A DNA stretch of 46,521 nucleotides, from contig WGCN01000001.1 of NCBI GenBank assembly GCA_015493745.1, positions 1-46,521 on the forward strand, read 5' to 3'. The position numbers were made by a program, and so were the translations under genes. The notes beneath the pieces are model-generated. The model ran no database searches. It was not told where the DNA came from and was given only the letters and a program-made list of their open reading frames with translations. Below are positions 17,814 to 26,207 of this stretch, piece by piece; the stretch's first letter is position 1; the number at the start of each line of letters is the position of its first letter. This DNA is from Calditrichales bacterium. GTDB taxonomy: Bacteria > Calditrichota > Calditrichia > Calditrichales > J004.

Positions 17814-17835
17814 CATCAGACCAAAGGAGGCTTAT

Positions 17836-18387
17836 ATGGCCATATATGAAACGGTTGTCATTTTAGACAGCCTGCTCCCACCGAAGGAGATCGATGAAGC
17901 TGTGGAACGTTTTTCGCAGATCATCACCGAGAATGGCGGAACCATCCGCAAGGTAGATAAATGGGGTAAGCGTCGCCTGGCTTACGAAATCCAGAAAAAG
18001 CAGTACGGCTTTTACATCGCGATTGAATTCGAAGGCGAAGGCAATATTCCCAAGGCCTTGCAAAGTGAATACAACTATACCGATTCGGTACTGCGCTATC
18101 TGACCTATCGTTATGATAAGCATCAGTTAAGAGCAATGGCTAAGGCGGCCGCACGTCAAAGCGCTCTGGAAATAAGCTCTGCCGCCGTCGCTGAAGAAGC
18201 ATCCGCGGCCGCACAGGTTGAAGAAAAAGCGGAAGCCGCGGTGGAAACGGAAGTTGTGGAAGAAACCACGACGGAGCCCACCGAGTCTGTAGTTGAAGAA
18301 ACCACCACCGAGCCTGCCGCGGAGGAAACCCCCGCCGAAGAAACACCTGTTGAAGAGGCCGGTACCGAGGAGGAAAAAAATGATTAA
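17836..18387 (+). CDS. rpsF: 30S ribosomal protein bS6 with a long acidic C-terminal extension
   Basis: The first 100 or so residues are a standard bS6 ferredoxin-like fold: [16 protein letters not shown], then [19 protein letters not shown] and [10 protein letters not shown], with the [14 protein letters not shown] region near the usual end. bS6 binds 16S rRNA with bS18 on the small-subunit platform. Total length is 183 residues against about 95-135 normally; the extra 80 residues are Ala/Glu/Thr-rich and contain VVEETTTEP-type repeats, so they are probably disordered. AAAGGAGG at 17823-17830 is a strong ribosome-binding site. The end overlaps the bS18 start by eight bases, indicating coupled translation. 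Confidence 0.93.
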   Translation: MAIYETVVILDSLLPPKEIDEAVERFSQIITENGGTIRKVDKWGKRRLAYEIQKKQYGFYIAIEFEGEGNIPKALQSEYNYTDSVLRYLTYRYDKHQLRAMAKAAARQSALEISSAAVAEEASAAAQVEEKAEAAVETEVVEETTTEPTESVVEETTTEPAAEETPAEETPVEEAGTEEEKND

Positions 18388-18607
18388 GCAACGCAAAAAA
18401 AGAAATTGTCCGTTTACCGAAGCCGGTATCATCTACATCGATTTCAAAGATGAAAAGCTGTTGAAAAAGTATTTGACCGAGCAGGGTAAGATTATTCCCC
18501 GTCATACGTCCGGTGCTTCGGCGAAAATGCAGCGTCAACTGGCCCGTGCCGTAAAGCGCGCCCGTCACTTGGCTCTGATCCCGTTTGTAACTGATTTTAC
18601 CCGCTAA
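18380..18607 (+). CDS. rpsR: 30S ribosomal protein bS18
   Basis: A 75-residue basic protein. It starts [14 protein letters not shown] and contains [15 protein letters not shown] and the conserved [20 protein letters not shown] core ending in RHLALIPF. bS18 forms a heterodimer with bS6 on the platform of the small subunit. The start is ATG 18380, which lies inside the end of the bS6 gene (eight-base overlap) behind GAGGAGG at 18368-18374; the open frame extends upstream but those residues are the bS6 tail in another frame. No ssb gene sits between bS6 and bS18, unlike in many Firmicutes. Confidence 0.95.
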   Translation: MIKQRKKRNCPFTEAGIIYIDFKDEKLLKKYLTEQGKIIPRHTSGASAKMQRQLARAVKRARHLALIPFVTDFTR

Positions 18608-18632
18608 GCTAAACCTGGAAGGAACAAGCATT

Positions 18633-19076
18633 ATGAATGTTTTATTAAGACAAGATTATGAAGGTTTGGGTGAAGCCGGTCAGGAAGTAAAAGTTAAAGA
18701 CGGCTTTGCCCGGAATTTTCTTATTCCTCAGGGGATAGCCTTTTTGGCCAACAAGCAGAACCGCAAACGTTTTGAAAACGATCAAAAACAAAAGTCCTGG
18801 AAACAGGAAAAAGAGAAACATGCCGCGGAGGAACTGGCTAAGAAGCTGGAAAATGTCTCTTGCACCATCTCCGTTCAGGTGGGAGAGGAAGATAAATTGT
18901 TTGGTTCCGTAACCTCGCAAAATATCGCCGATTCCCTGAAAGAACAGGGCTTTGAGATTGAAAAGCGTAAAATTCTTTTGGATGAACCCATAAAAGCACT
19001 TGGTATTTACACCGTAAATGTTAAATTGCATTCCGATGTGGAAGGATCTGTAAAGGTCTGGGTCGTAAAAGAATAA
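18633..19076 (+). CDS. rplI: 50S ribosomal protein bL9
   Basis: A 147-residue bL9, which binds 23S rRNA near the L1 stalk. The N-terminal domain shows MNVLLRQDYEGLGEAG, VKVKDGFARNFLIPQG and the start of the long connecting helix. The helix spans about 42-75 (rich in Lys/Glu), and the C-terminal domain includes LFGSVTSQNIADSL and the IKALGIYTVNVKLH segment. GGAAGGAA precedes the ATG. It is the last gene of the bS6-bS18-bL9 group, and the terminator at 19087-19110 follows. Confidence 0.95.
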   Translation: MNVLLRQDYEGLGEAGQEVKVKDGFARNFLIPQGIAFLANKQNRKRFENDQKQKSWKQEKEKHAAEELAKKLENVSCTISVQVGEEDKLFGSVTSQNIADSLKEQGFEIEKRKILLDEPIKALGIYTVNVKLHSDVEGSVKVWVVKE

Positions 19077-19086
19077 TTTAAAATTA

Positions 19087-19110
19087 AGCCCTGCCACGGC
19101 AGGGCTTTTA
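19087..19110 (+). terminator. Rho-independent terminator after bL9
   Basis: AGCCCTGC (19087-19094) pairs with GCAGGGCT (19099-19106) around a CACG loop and runs into TTTT. It ends six bases before the priA start. Confidence 0.85.
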
Positions 19111-19115
19111 ATCCT

Positions 19116-21557
19116 ATGCCATACGTTGAAGTCGTATTCAATCTGCCTATCTATCACGCCTTTACCTATCATATTCCCGAAACCTTTAGTTATATATCTC
19201 CAGGATATCGTGTTTTAGTCCCCTTTGGAAAAAGAACCCTGACCGGTATTGTGGTGAATGTGCTGGAAAAAACATCTTATTCCAGTGTAAAACCCATTCT
19301 GGATGTGCTTGACGACAAGCCCCTTGTCCGTCCGGATACCATGGCGCTTGCCCGCTGGATCAGTGCTTATTATATGGCCCCCCTGGGACAAACCCTGCAA
19401 CTGGCCATACCCAAGGGGTTGGAAGCCCATGATCAGGAAAATCTTTTCCTGGTGGAAGAAGATCCCGGCGTATCATTACCCGAACGTCAAAAAGAGCTGT
19501 ATATGCTCATTGGTGAAAATCCGGGAAAAAGTAAAAGCTATTACCGCAAAAAAATGGGAACGGGCTCCTTTTATGCGGTTTTACGGGCCCTGGAAAAAAA
19601 GGGATTGGTCTACAGCGTGGAGGAACATAAAAATGCCCGTGTTTCCGCCCTGATACGCAAGTGTGTGTTTATTCCCGGCGACTTGGAAGAGTTGATTGAA
19701 AAAGATGAACACTTTAAGCGTTATCTCGAAAAAAAGCCTCATGTGGCCTCCTTTTTGAAACAACATAAAAATGAAGATATCCTGGTCAGCGACTTTTTAA
19801 AGGAAACGCGCATGGCCCGGGCCACGCTGCATAAGATGGCCGGTAATAAACTTGTCATGCTGGTGGATAAGGTGATCGAGCGTAAGCCGGAAATAAATTA
19901 CCATGAGGAGGAGAAGGAGATTTTCCTCACCGCCCAGCAGAAAAATGTGATCGGGGCGGTTTGCCGGGGGCTGGAGGCGGAAGAATACCGCTCGTTTCTG
20001 TTATATGGGATCACCGGTTCCGGTAAAACAGTGGTATATATTGAAATACTGAAACGGGTTCTGGCCGCGGGCCGCAAGGCCATTATACTTATCCCCGAGA
20101 TTGCCCTGACGCCGCAAACGGTAAGCCGTTTTCAAAAAGCCTTTGACCGCAATATTGCCATTTTTCACAGCAAGATGTCTGTCGGGGAACGTTTTGATGC
20201 CTGGCAGGCCTGTTACAGCGGGCAGGTATCCATTGTTATCGGACCGCGTTCGGCCCTGTTTGCCCCGATGGAGAATATCGGCCTGATTGTGGTGGATGAA
20301 GAGCATGAACAAAGCTATAAACAGACCGACAGCGTACCGGGATATAATGCCCGTGATGTGGCCCTCTATCTGGGACGCATGCACAAGGCTCATGTTGTTC
20401 TGGGCTCCGCCACCCCCAGTTTTGAATCCTTTTATAATGCCCGGCGCGGGAAGCATGTTCTGTTGAAAATGATGGAACGGGCCAATAAAATGCCCCTGCC
20501 CACCATTCATCTGGTGGATATGCGTAAGGAAAAATCTGCAAAGGGGCGGCCGGTTTTTTCTCGCTTTTTACTGGAGCAGATGGATATAAGGATCACGAGG
20601 GGGGAACAGGTTATTTTGTTGCAGAACCGCAGAGGATATGCCTCCTTTCAACAATGTCTGAATTGCGGGTTTATCGTAAAATGTGCCGAGTGTGACGTGA
20701 CCCTGACCTACCATAGCTATGATCACTCCCTGCGCTGCCACTACTGCGGCTTTAAAACCCCGGCCAGTGCTCATTGCCCCAATTGCGGCAGTAAGGATAT
20801 TGAATACAAGGGAGCCGGTACCCAGCAACTGCAACAGGAACTGGAACGGATATATCCGGGTATGCCGGTTTTGCGCATGGATCAGGATACCACACGCGGT
20901 AAAAACAGTTATGAACGTATTCTGGATGCCTTTCGCCAGGGGAGGGCGCCGGTTTTGTTGGGAACTCAGATGATTTCCAAGGGGTTGGACTTTCCCAATG
21001 TCACCCTGGTGGGGGTAATCTCCGCCGATGTGGGGCTGGCCGTACCCGATTTCCGGTCATCGGAGAAGGTTTTTCAACTGCTGGCCCAGGTTGCCGGGCG
21101 CTCCGGCCGGGCCGAAAAGGAAGGGGAGGTTGTGGTTCAAAGTTTTCAGACGGATCACTATGCCATTCAGTTTGCCCGCACCCACAATTATGAGGGTTTT
21201 TATGAGGAGGAAATTAAACACCGCGAAAATTATAAATATCCGCCCTTTTACCGATTAATAGTGGTAACGGTATCCGCGGCGGATTTTAAGGACGCCATAA
21301 ACATCTCGCGGCAGATCGGCATCCCTCTGCGCAGGCACCTGAAGCCCTATGCCGGGGTGATAGGGCCGGCTCCAGCCGCCTTGTCCCGTTTGCGGAATAT
21401 GTATCGCTGGCAAATAACCATAAAAATAGATCCCGCACAGGATGTGTCGGGAAAAAGAACGAAAAGAATTCTTCACGACGTGGTGCAAAGCTACCGGGAT
21501 AAAAAACATGCCCATGTTAACATATCGATAGATGTTGATCCTTTGTTTGCCGTTTAA
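19116..21557 (+). CDS. priA: Primosomal protein N', replication restart helicase
   Basis: An 813-residue PriA, which recognises stalled forks and loads the replicative helicase. Domains in order: the 3'-DNA-binding domain (about 1-105, with ISAYYMAPLGQTL), a winged-helix region (about 120-255), helicase lobe 1 with Walker A GITGSGKT near residue 300 and a DEEH box (VVDEEHEQSYKQ), and a zinc-binding insert with eight cysteines in four CxxC pairs (about 515-560). Helicase lobe 2 carries GTQMISKGLDFPNVTLV and QVAGRSGRAEKEG. All functional motifs are intact. It starts just after the bL9 terminator; no clear promoter of its own is visible, so expression may rely on read-through. Confidence 0.95.
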   Translation: MPYVEVVFNLPIYHAFTYHIPETFSYISPGYRVLVPFGKRTLTGIVVNVLEKTSYSSVKPILDVLDDKPLVRPDTMALARWISAYYMAPLGQTLQLAIPKGLEAHDQENLFLVEEDPGVSLPERQKELYMLIGENPGKSKSYYRKKMGTGSFYAVLRALEKKGLVYSVEEHKNARVSALIRKCVFIPGDLEELIEKDEHFKRYLEKKPHVASFLKQHKNEDILVSDFLKETRMARATLHKMAGNKLVMLVDKVIERKPEINYHEEEKEIFLTAQQKNVIGAVCRGLEAEEYRSFLLYGITGSGKTVVYIEILKRVLAAGRKAIILIPEIALTPQTVSRFQKAFDRNIAIFHSKMSVGERFDAWQACYSGQVSIVIGPRSALFAPMENIGLIVVDEEHEQSYKQTDSVPGYNARDVALYLGRMHKAHVVLGSATPSFESFYNARRGKHVLLKMMERANKMPLPTIHLVDMRKEKSAKGRPVFSRFLLEQMDIRITRGEQVILLQNRRGYASFQQCLNCGFIVKCAECDVTLTYHSYDHSLRCHYCGFKTPASAHCPNCGSKDIEYKGAGTQQLQQELERIYPGMPVLRMDQDTTRGKNSYERILDAFRQGRAPVLLGTQMISKGLDFPNVTLVGVISADVGLAVPDFRSSEKVFQLLAQVAGRSGRAEKEGEVVVQSFQTDHYAIQFARTHNYEGFYEEEIKHRENYKYPPFYRLIVVTVSAADFKDAINISRQIGIPLRRHLKPYAGVIGPAPAALSRLRNMYRWQITIKIDPAQDVSGKRTKRILHDVVQSYRDKKHAHVNISIDVDPLFAV

Positions 21558-21620
21558 GCTTGATCTTTAGATGGTTACGGCTTAAGCTGTATGAAATGAA
21601 ACCGGAAACATAAAGAACCG

Positions 21621-22859
21621 ATGAGTAAGTATCTCGAAGAGCAGAAAGAAAATATCCAAAGAGTCAACCAGCTTGTGACGGATTTAAGCAAGGCGGGTGA
21701 GGTGCGTGAACAATTGGCGCACTATAAGGAAAAATACAACCGGCTTATAAAAAAATATGAAGAGCTGGACAGTGTTTTTCAGTTTCATAAACGGATAGTT
21801 CAAAATATTTCGAGTGGAATTATCACCACGGATCAAAAGGGGGATATCACCTTTTTAAATAAATCGGCGCTGGAACTACTTGGTTATGAATCCCGTGAAG
21901 TTTTGGGCAAACCGATACATACCCTTTTTGCCGAGCCGCAAAAGGTAAAGGAGATATTTCAACAGATTTTTGAGCAGCATAAAATGTTTGAAAGTCAGGA
22001 GATAAACCTGAAATCCTCCGGTGATGAAATCGTGCCCATCGGTTTCAGCACAACCCTGTTTGAGTTTACCAACGGCCAGCAAGGGGTGGTCTTTATATTT
22101 CGCGACATCCGGGAGCAGATCAATTTCCGCCGCCAAATGAGCCGTATGGACCGTTTGGCCACCCTGGGTGAACTGGCGGCCGGCCTGGCCCATGAAATCC
22201 GCAATCCCCTGGGAGGGATCAAAACCTCTTCAGAGGTATTGCTGGAAACCTTCAGCCCCGGTGACTTCCGGGCCCAACTGGTTTCGCGGGTGGTTAAGGA
22301 GATTGACCGCAGTAACGCCCTGCTACAGAGATTTTTCAATTTTGCCAAGCCCAGTCGTCCCAAGCCGGCTTTTCACTCCCTGCCCAATATTGTCGATGGG
22401 GTGTTTTTGTTGCTGCGTTCACGCATGCTTAAAAGAAAGGTCAGCTATAAAACAGAATTTGGCAGTGATTCAACGAATATTTATATTGATGAGAGCCAGT
22501 TTGAACAGGTTATTTTGAATCTGTTGCTCAATGCCATGGATGCCATGCCGGAAGGTGGTCACATCGAGCTGGTTTCCAGCTATGAACCTCACACCCTGGC
22601 GACTGTCGGGCAAAAGGAACCCGGCGCCATTCTGATCCGGGTAAAAGATGACGGCGCGGGTATTCCCCCTGAAAAAATAGAGAATATCTTTTTACCGTTT
22701 TACACGACAAAAAGTGATGGTGTGGGCCTGGGGCTTTCCATTTGCATACGTTTGCTGGATGAAAACGCCGGACGGTTGGAGGTGGAATCCGAACTGGGGC
22801 GGGGCACCGTGTTTACAATTTATTTACCGTATATAAATCAAACTCAACAGGAGTCATAA
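21621..22859 (+). CDS. PAS-domain sensor histidine kinase (NtrB-like architecture)
   Basis: A 412-residue soluble kinase with no membrane segment. An N-terminal coiled coil (about 5-50) leads into a PAS domain (about 51-165, with IITTDQKGDITFLN). The HisKA dimerisation helix carries the phospho-acceptor His191 in AAGLAHEIRNPLGG, and the ATPase domain shows an N-box (LNLLLNAMDAMPEGG), DDGAGIP and GVGLGLSI. It would autophosphorylate and pass phosphate to the receiver encoded next, whose start codon overlaps its stop by one base. Being cytoplasmic, it probably senses an internal signal. It heads the eight-gene cluster that ends with the MglA-like GTPase. No obvious promoter was found in the 63-base gap after priA. 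Confidence 0.9.
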   Translation: MSKYLEEQKENIQRVNQLVTDLSKAGEVREQLAHYKEKYNRLIKKYEELDSVFQFHKRIVQNISSGIITTDQKGDITFLNKSALELLGYESREVLGKPIHTLFAEPQKVKEIFQQIFEQHKMFESQEINLKSSGDEIVPIGFSTTLFEFTNGQQGVVFIFRDIREQINFRRQMSRMDRLATLGELAAGLAHEIRNPLGGIKTSSEVLLETFSPGDFRAQLVSRVVKEIDRSNALLQRFFNFAKPSRPKPAFHSLPNIVDGVFLLLRSRMLKRKVSYKTEFGSDSTNIYIDESQFEQVILNLLLNAMDAMPEGGHIELVSSYEPHTLATVGQKEPGAILIRVKDDGAGIPPEKIENIFLPFYTTKSDGVGLGLSICIRLLDENAGRLEVESELGRGTVFTIYLPYINQTQQES

Positions 22860-23224
22860 TGGCCCGACGATTACTCATTGTAGATGATGAGGAAACCTTA
22901 ACGTTTAGTTTATATCAGAGCTTTATTATATCTAAAAAGGATTATGAAGTGGCCACGGCCGCTTCCGGAGAAGAAGCCCTGAGCCGTATGGCCGAGAAAC
23001 CGTATGATTTAATTATTACGGATATTTTTATGCCCGGCATAAGCGGGCTGGATCTGCTCAAGGTGGTCAAGGAAAAGTACCCCTCCACGGAAGTTATGGT
23101 AATGACGGCTTACGGTTCCAACGATAAAAAGGATGAAGCGGAGGAACTGGGCGCCTGTTATTATGTGGAAAAACCCTTTGAGATGAAAGTATTGAGACAA
23201 AAAGTATTTGACCTGTTAGGCTAA
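22859..23224 (+). CDS. Stand-alone response regulator receiver
   Basis: A 121-residue CheY-like receiver without an output domain. The acidic pocket is Asp9/Asp10, the phosphorylation site Asp55 (IITDIFMPG), and the switch residues Thr83 (MTAYG) and Lys105 (EKPFE) are all present. It is translationally coupled to the kinase gene, so the two probably form a pair. Because it has no DNA-binding part, it should act by protein contact, most likely on the roadblock or DUF4388 proteins encoded after it; that partner is inferred from gene order. Confidence 0.9.
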   Translation: MARRLLIVDDEETLTFSLYQSFIISKKDYEVATAASGEEALSRMAEKPYDLIITDIFMPGISGLDLLKVVKEKYPSTEVMVMTAYGSNDKKDEAEELGACYYVEKPFEMKVLRQKVFDLLG

Positions 23225-23225
23225 A

Positions 23226-23873
23226 ATGGCATTAATCGGAAACTTAAAAGATATAAAACTACCCAGCCTAATACAGTTAAACTGTATGGAGCACAATACG
23301 GCCAAGCTGACCATTGAGCGGGCGGGGCGCTTTGGCTTTGTCTATTTTGAGAATGGCCAGGTATCGCACGCGGAATTTGATCCCTATATCGGTGAAGAGG
23401 CGGTATATAAGCTTTTAGGGCTGGTGGACGGGCGCTTTAAGGTGGAAAGCGATGTGCGTCCTCCGGTACGAACGATCCATACCAGTTGGAGTAATTTGTT
23501 GCTGGAAGGCATGCATAAACTGGATCATGCCCAGGATGACGGTGAAAATATCTATAACAAGATGTTTGAGCGGCTTTTAACCATCCGCGGCGTAAATATG
23601 GTGTGGGTATTGGATGCCGAGGGGCAAACCATTTTTTCCACCGATCAAAAGGAAATGGCCCAGACACTGAACGTGGTTTTTATTGCTCTGCAGGCGGAAC
23701 GCCTGGCCCGGCCATTTAGCAGGCAGCCGGTGCGTTTCATCAGCCTGTTACTGGGAGACAGGCGTCTGATCATAACATCCTATCATCATGAATATATCAT
23801 GATCGAACTGGATAAAAAGACAAAAAGCGATACGGTTATTCCGCTGATTAGGCGGGCAATAGGGAAGATATAG
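23226..23873 (+). CDS. DUF4388 protein with C-terminal roadblock-like domain
   Basis: A 215-residue protein. The N-terminal half (about 1-105) matches the DUF4388 (PATAN-like) pattern: GNLKDIKLPSLIQL, then GFVYFENGQVSHAE and GEEAVYKLLGLVDGRFKVE. The C-terminal half (about 115-215) has the alpha/beta pattern of roadblock/LC7 domains, including VWVLDAEGQTIFST and a final helix. DUF4388 proteins frequently occur next to receivers and small GTPases in gliding or twitching bacteria. It starts one base after the receiver gene. The role as adaptor between receiver and GTPase module is inferred. Confidence 0.75.
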   Translation: MALIGNLKDIKLPSLIQLNCMEHNTAKLTIERAGRFGFVYFENGQVSHAEFDPYIGEEAVYKLLGLVDGRFKVESDVRPPVRTIHTSWSNLLLEGMHKLDHAQDDGENIYNKMFERLLTIRGVNMVWVLDAEGQTIFSTDQKEMAQTLNVVFIALQAERLARPFSRQPVRFISLLLGDRRLIITSYHHEYIMIELDKKTKSDTVIPLIRRAIGKI

Positions 23874-23877
23874 AGAC

Positions 23878-24312
23878 ATGGTAGAACGCTGGCTTCGGGA
23901 AATACAAAATTTACCGTCGGTAAAGGGCACTTTTATCACCACCATGCGTGGCGCGGTTCTGGAGTCCTATGGACTGGAGATAGAAGAACAGGATATGCAA
24001 AATATGGCCATACGCCTTTTACGCATACATGCCCTGACCTGGGAAGCGGAAAATCCCCTTACGGAAATAGAGCTGTATTGGAAAAATTTGTTTATCGTCG
24101 GAAAAATCTCGCAAAACATACTATTGGTTACCGTGTGCGACAGTCCCCAGGTGGTGGCCCTGCTGCGCATCACCATAAATGTAAGCCTTTCGCATATTGT
24201 GCAGGAAAAGAAGATTTACAAAAAAGCAAAAAGTCATGTTACCGATCCCAGTCATTTGCTGCGTAAGGGACAACTGGACGAAAACGAAACCAAATTATTA
24301 GCAAAAAGATGA
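23878..24312 (+). CDS. Roadblock/LC7-like protein
   Basis: A 144-residue protein. The first 115 residues read like a divergent roadblock/LC7 domain: a helix, then FITTMRGAVLESYGL, a second helix, and strands LYWKNLFIVGKI and ILLVTVCDS ending in a helix. The last 30 residues are basic and polar. Roadblock proteins dimerise and bind or activate small GTPases of the MglA/Ras type. It lies four bases after the DUF4388 gene and is the second of three roadblock-like domains in this operon. The family is called from the secondary-structure pattern rather than from a strong motif. Confidence 0.55.
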   Translation: MVERWLREIQNLPSVKGTFITTMRGAVLESYGLEIEEQDMQNMAIRLLRIHALTWEAENPLTEIELYWKNLFIVGKISQNILLVTVCDSPQVVALLRITINVSLSHIVQEKKIYKKAKSHVTDPSHLLRKGQLDENETKLLAKR

Positions 24313-24341
24313 GTACATATATACGGTAAAGGAAGACAGGG

Positions 24342-24830
24342 TTGGCCGGGAGAGCACGAAATTTTATCGCACAACCTCATGTGATCTATAAGAAATCCGA
24401 GATTAAGTCTGCAACAGGGTTAAATCTGCGTTCGGCGGAGTGGGCCGTGCTTACTCAAATCAATGGGGAACAGTCCATTCAGGAAATAGCCAATGTACTG
24501 GCCATGACCGTGAAGGATGTTGCCCACATCATGTATAACCTTTATACACATGGTGTTATTGACGTCAGTCAGGTGGAGCGTAAAAAACACAACTTTGCCG
24601 AGGTGCAATTTTTTGATACCCTGGAAAAAGTGCTGATGACCATTATCGGGCCTGTGGCGACATTTGTTATAGATGACATGATTGAAGATATGGAGCTGGA
24701 CAAGTCCAAATTTCCGGTGGAACGCATTGCCGAGTTGATAGAACTGATCAGCGATGAAATTAGCGATGAAGCCAAAAAGATCGCTTTCCAATCCGATATG
24801 TTGCAATATTTAAAAAAGAAATTGATTTAA
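24342..24830 (+). CDS. Uncharacterised protein with a winged-helix-like N-terminal domain
   Basis: A 162-residue protein without membrane segments. Residues about 25-80 (LRSAEWAVLTQINGEQSIQE continuing to LYTHGVIDV) follow the winged-helix pattern often fused to DUF4388 domains, where it is thought to mediate contacts rather than bind DNA. The rest is helical and acidic. TTG at 24342 is the start: an in-frame stop at 24327 rules out an earlier one, and AGGAAG at 24330-24335 is well placed. Gene order suggests that it is a separate partner of the DUF4388/roadblock proteins. Function is not known to me. Confidence 0.6.
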   Translation: MAGRARNFIAQPHVIYKKSEIKSATGLNLRSAEWAVLTQINGEQSIQEIANVLAMTVKDVAHIMYNLYTHGVIDVSQVERKKHNFAEVQFFDTLEKVLMTIIGPVATFVIDDMIEDMELDKSKFPVERIAELIELISDEISDEAKKIAFQSDMLQYLKKKLI

Positions 24831-24878
24831 GCCACCTAATATGGTTATACTGAAATTAAAGGATAAAGAAACTTAAAC

Positions 24879-25616
24879 ATGCGCCTTAGTTTACGTTGGA
24901 AAATAAGTGGTATTTTGGTTGTCAGCAATCTGTTGCTGGGTATCATTCTGGTTATAATCATCAATTCAACCGTAGCCCGGCGAATAGAATCGGAATTGAT
25001 TGAAAGGGGGCGTGCCCTGGGCGCCAACCTGGCACAATCGGCTTCGGAACAGATTTTGAGTGAAGATTCTTTCGGCCTGCGCCAGATGATTACCAAGGCC
25101 CTCAGCTTTGAAAGCGTGGAATATATCGTGATCCAGAACAGCGAAAATGAAGTTTTGGCCGAGACCTTTAACGGTCAGATACCGGAAGAGCTGAACGCGT
25201 TGCTGTCCGTAACCGACGAGAAGGTGCACGACCTGACGTTGGAAGATGGAAATATTAAATGCCGCGATATTGTTATCCCTGTTGAAGAGGGCTATTTGGG
25301 ATTCGTACGTGTCGGGATGAAACAAAATTATATTGACCAGGCTGTACAGGAAATCAATGTACTGATTATCTCCATTATCGGCGGAATAACTCTACTTGGC
25401 ATATTAGTTGTAATCTTTTTAGCCAACAGGATGATCAGTCCGATTATCTATCTGACGGAAAAAGCCAACGAAATCAGTCAGGGCAAGATAAATGAGGCTA
25501 TAATGGTCAGGACCAATGATGAAATCCAGGATTTGGGCGAAGCGCTGGAACGCTTGCGTGAAAGTGTGAAAATTGCCCTGGAACGATTGAAAAAGAGACA
25601 CTCAACAAAAATTTAG
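24879..25616 (+). CDS. Membrane protein with periplasmic sensor and HAMP domain, no output domain
   Basis: A 245-residue protein with a first membrane segment (about 9-30), an extracytoplasmic domain of about 125 residues that may be a small Cache-type sensor (YIVIQNSENEVLAETF), a second membrane segment (about 161-183) and a HAMP domain (about 184-236, from MISPIIYLTEKANEISQGKI). The chain then ends after a short basic coil. Chemoreceptors, kinases and cyclases normally continue past HAMP, but here nothing follows, so the signal must pass through protein contact. Its place between the winged-helix protein and the MglB-like gene makes the GTPase module the likely receiver. Confidence 0.82.
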   Translation: MRLSLRWKISGILVVSNLLLGIILVIIINSTVARRIESELIERGRALGANLAQSASEQILSEDSFGLRQMITKALSFESVEYIVIQNSENEVLAETFNGQIPEELNALLSVTDEKVHDLTLEDGNIKCRDIVIPVEEGYLGFVRVGMKQNYIDQAVQEINVLIISIIGGITLLGILVVIFLANRMISPIIYLTEKANEISQGKINEAIMVRTNDEIQDLGEALERLRESVKIALERLKKRHSTKI

Positions 25617-25652
25617 TTAAATTGCACAATAAATAACTTAGTGGGGTAATTT

Positions 25653-26165
25653 ATGGTACAAACGAGAAAGCTGAAGGACGGCAGCCGTCAGGTAATCCTT
25701 AACAGCACGCAATATGAGGGGATCACCCGTGTATTGTCCGAACTGGCAAATAAAACCAAAGCCTCGGCAATTTTGTTTGCCGATATGAGCGGACAGCTTA
25801 TCAGCCAGCGCGGCAATACGGACAACATGAACACAACGGTACTTTCGGCTCTGGCCGCCAGTGATTTTGCCGCCACCTCGGAGATGGCCAAACTGGTCGG
25901 GGAAGAGGCTAAATTTAAGCTTCTGTTCCATGAAGGTGAAAAGCGCAATGTCTATCTGTCCAACGTCGGGGAGGCCTTCTTTCTGGTGGTTGTCTTTGAT
26001 GTAAGCGTTACCCTGGGCCTTATTCGTATCTATACCAAAAAAGCCATTGAAGATTTAAACGGCATACTGGATGATGATTCCGGCGCCCCGGCTGAAGATG
26101 AAAAGCTGATTGATTCTGATTTTAGCAGCCTTTTGGGTGATGCTTTAGATGATACTTTTAAGTAA
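25653..26165 (+). CDS. MglB-like roadblock/LC7 protein
   Basis: A 170-residue protein with a canonical roadblock/LC7 domain at about 20-125: a first helix, SAILFADMSGQLISQRGN, the LAASDFAATSEMAKLVGEE helix and the FFLVVVFDVSVTLGLIRIY strand-helix unit. An acidic tail follows (DDDSGAPAEDEK). In Myxococcus and Thermus, MglB dimers act as GTPase-activating proteins for MglA. This gene ends 42 bases before the MglA-like gene, the same order as in mglBA operons, which supports a cognate pair. Confidence 0.85.
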   Translation: MVQTRKLKDGSRQVILNSTQYEGITRVLSELANKTKASAILFADMSGQLISQRGNTDNMNTTVLSALAASDFAATSEMAKLVGEEAKFKLLFHEGEKRNVYLSNVGEAFFLVVVFDVSVTLGLIRIYTKKAIEDLNGILDDDSGAPAEDEKLIDSDFSSLLGDALDDTFK

Positions 26166-26207
26166 TAGTTGTATATTCAGACATAAAATGAATTAAAGAG
26201 GCGGATA

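Noticed and set aside
21554-21585. TTAAGC and GCTTAA around a 20-base loop after priA
   Set aside because: Only six AT-rich pairs and no T-run; too weak to call a terminator.
24879-25616. Call as a methyl-accepting chemotaxis protein or histidine kinase
   Set aside because: Membrane and HAMP parts fit, but no signalling hairpin, kinase or cyclase domain follows, and the stop is clean.
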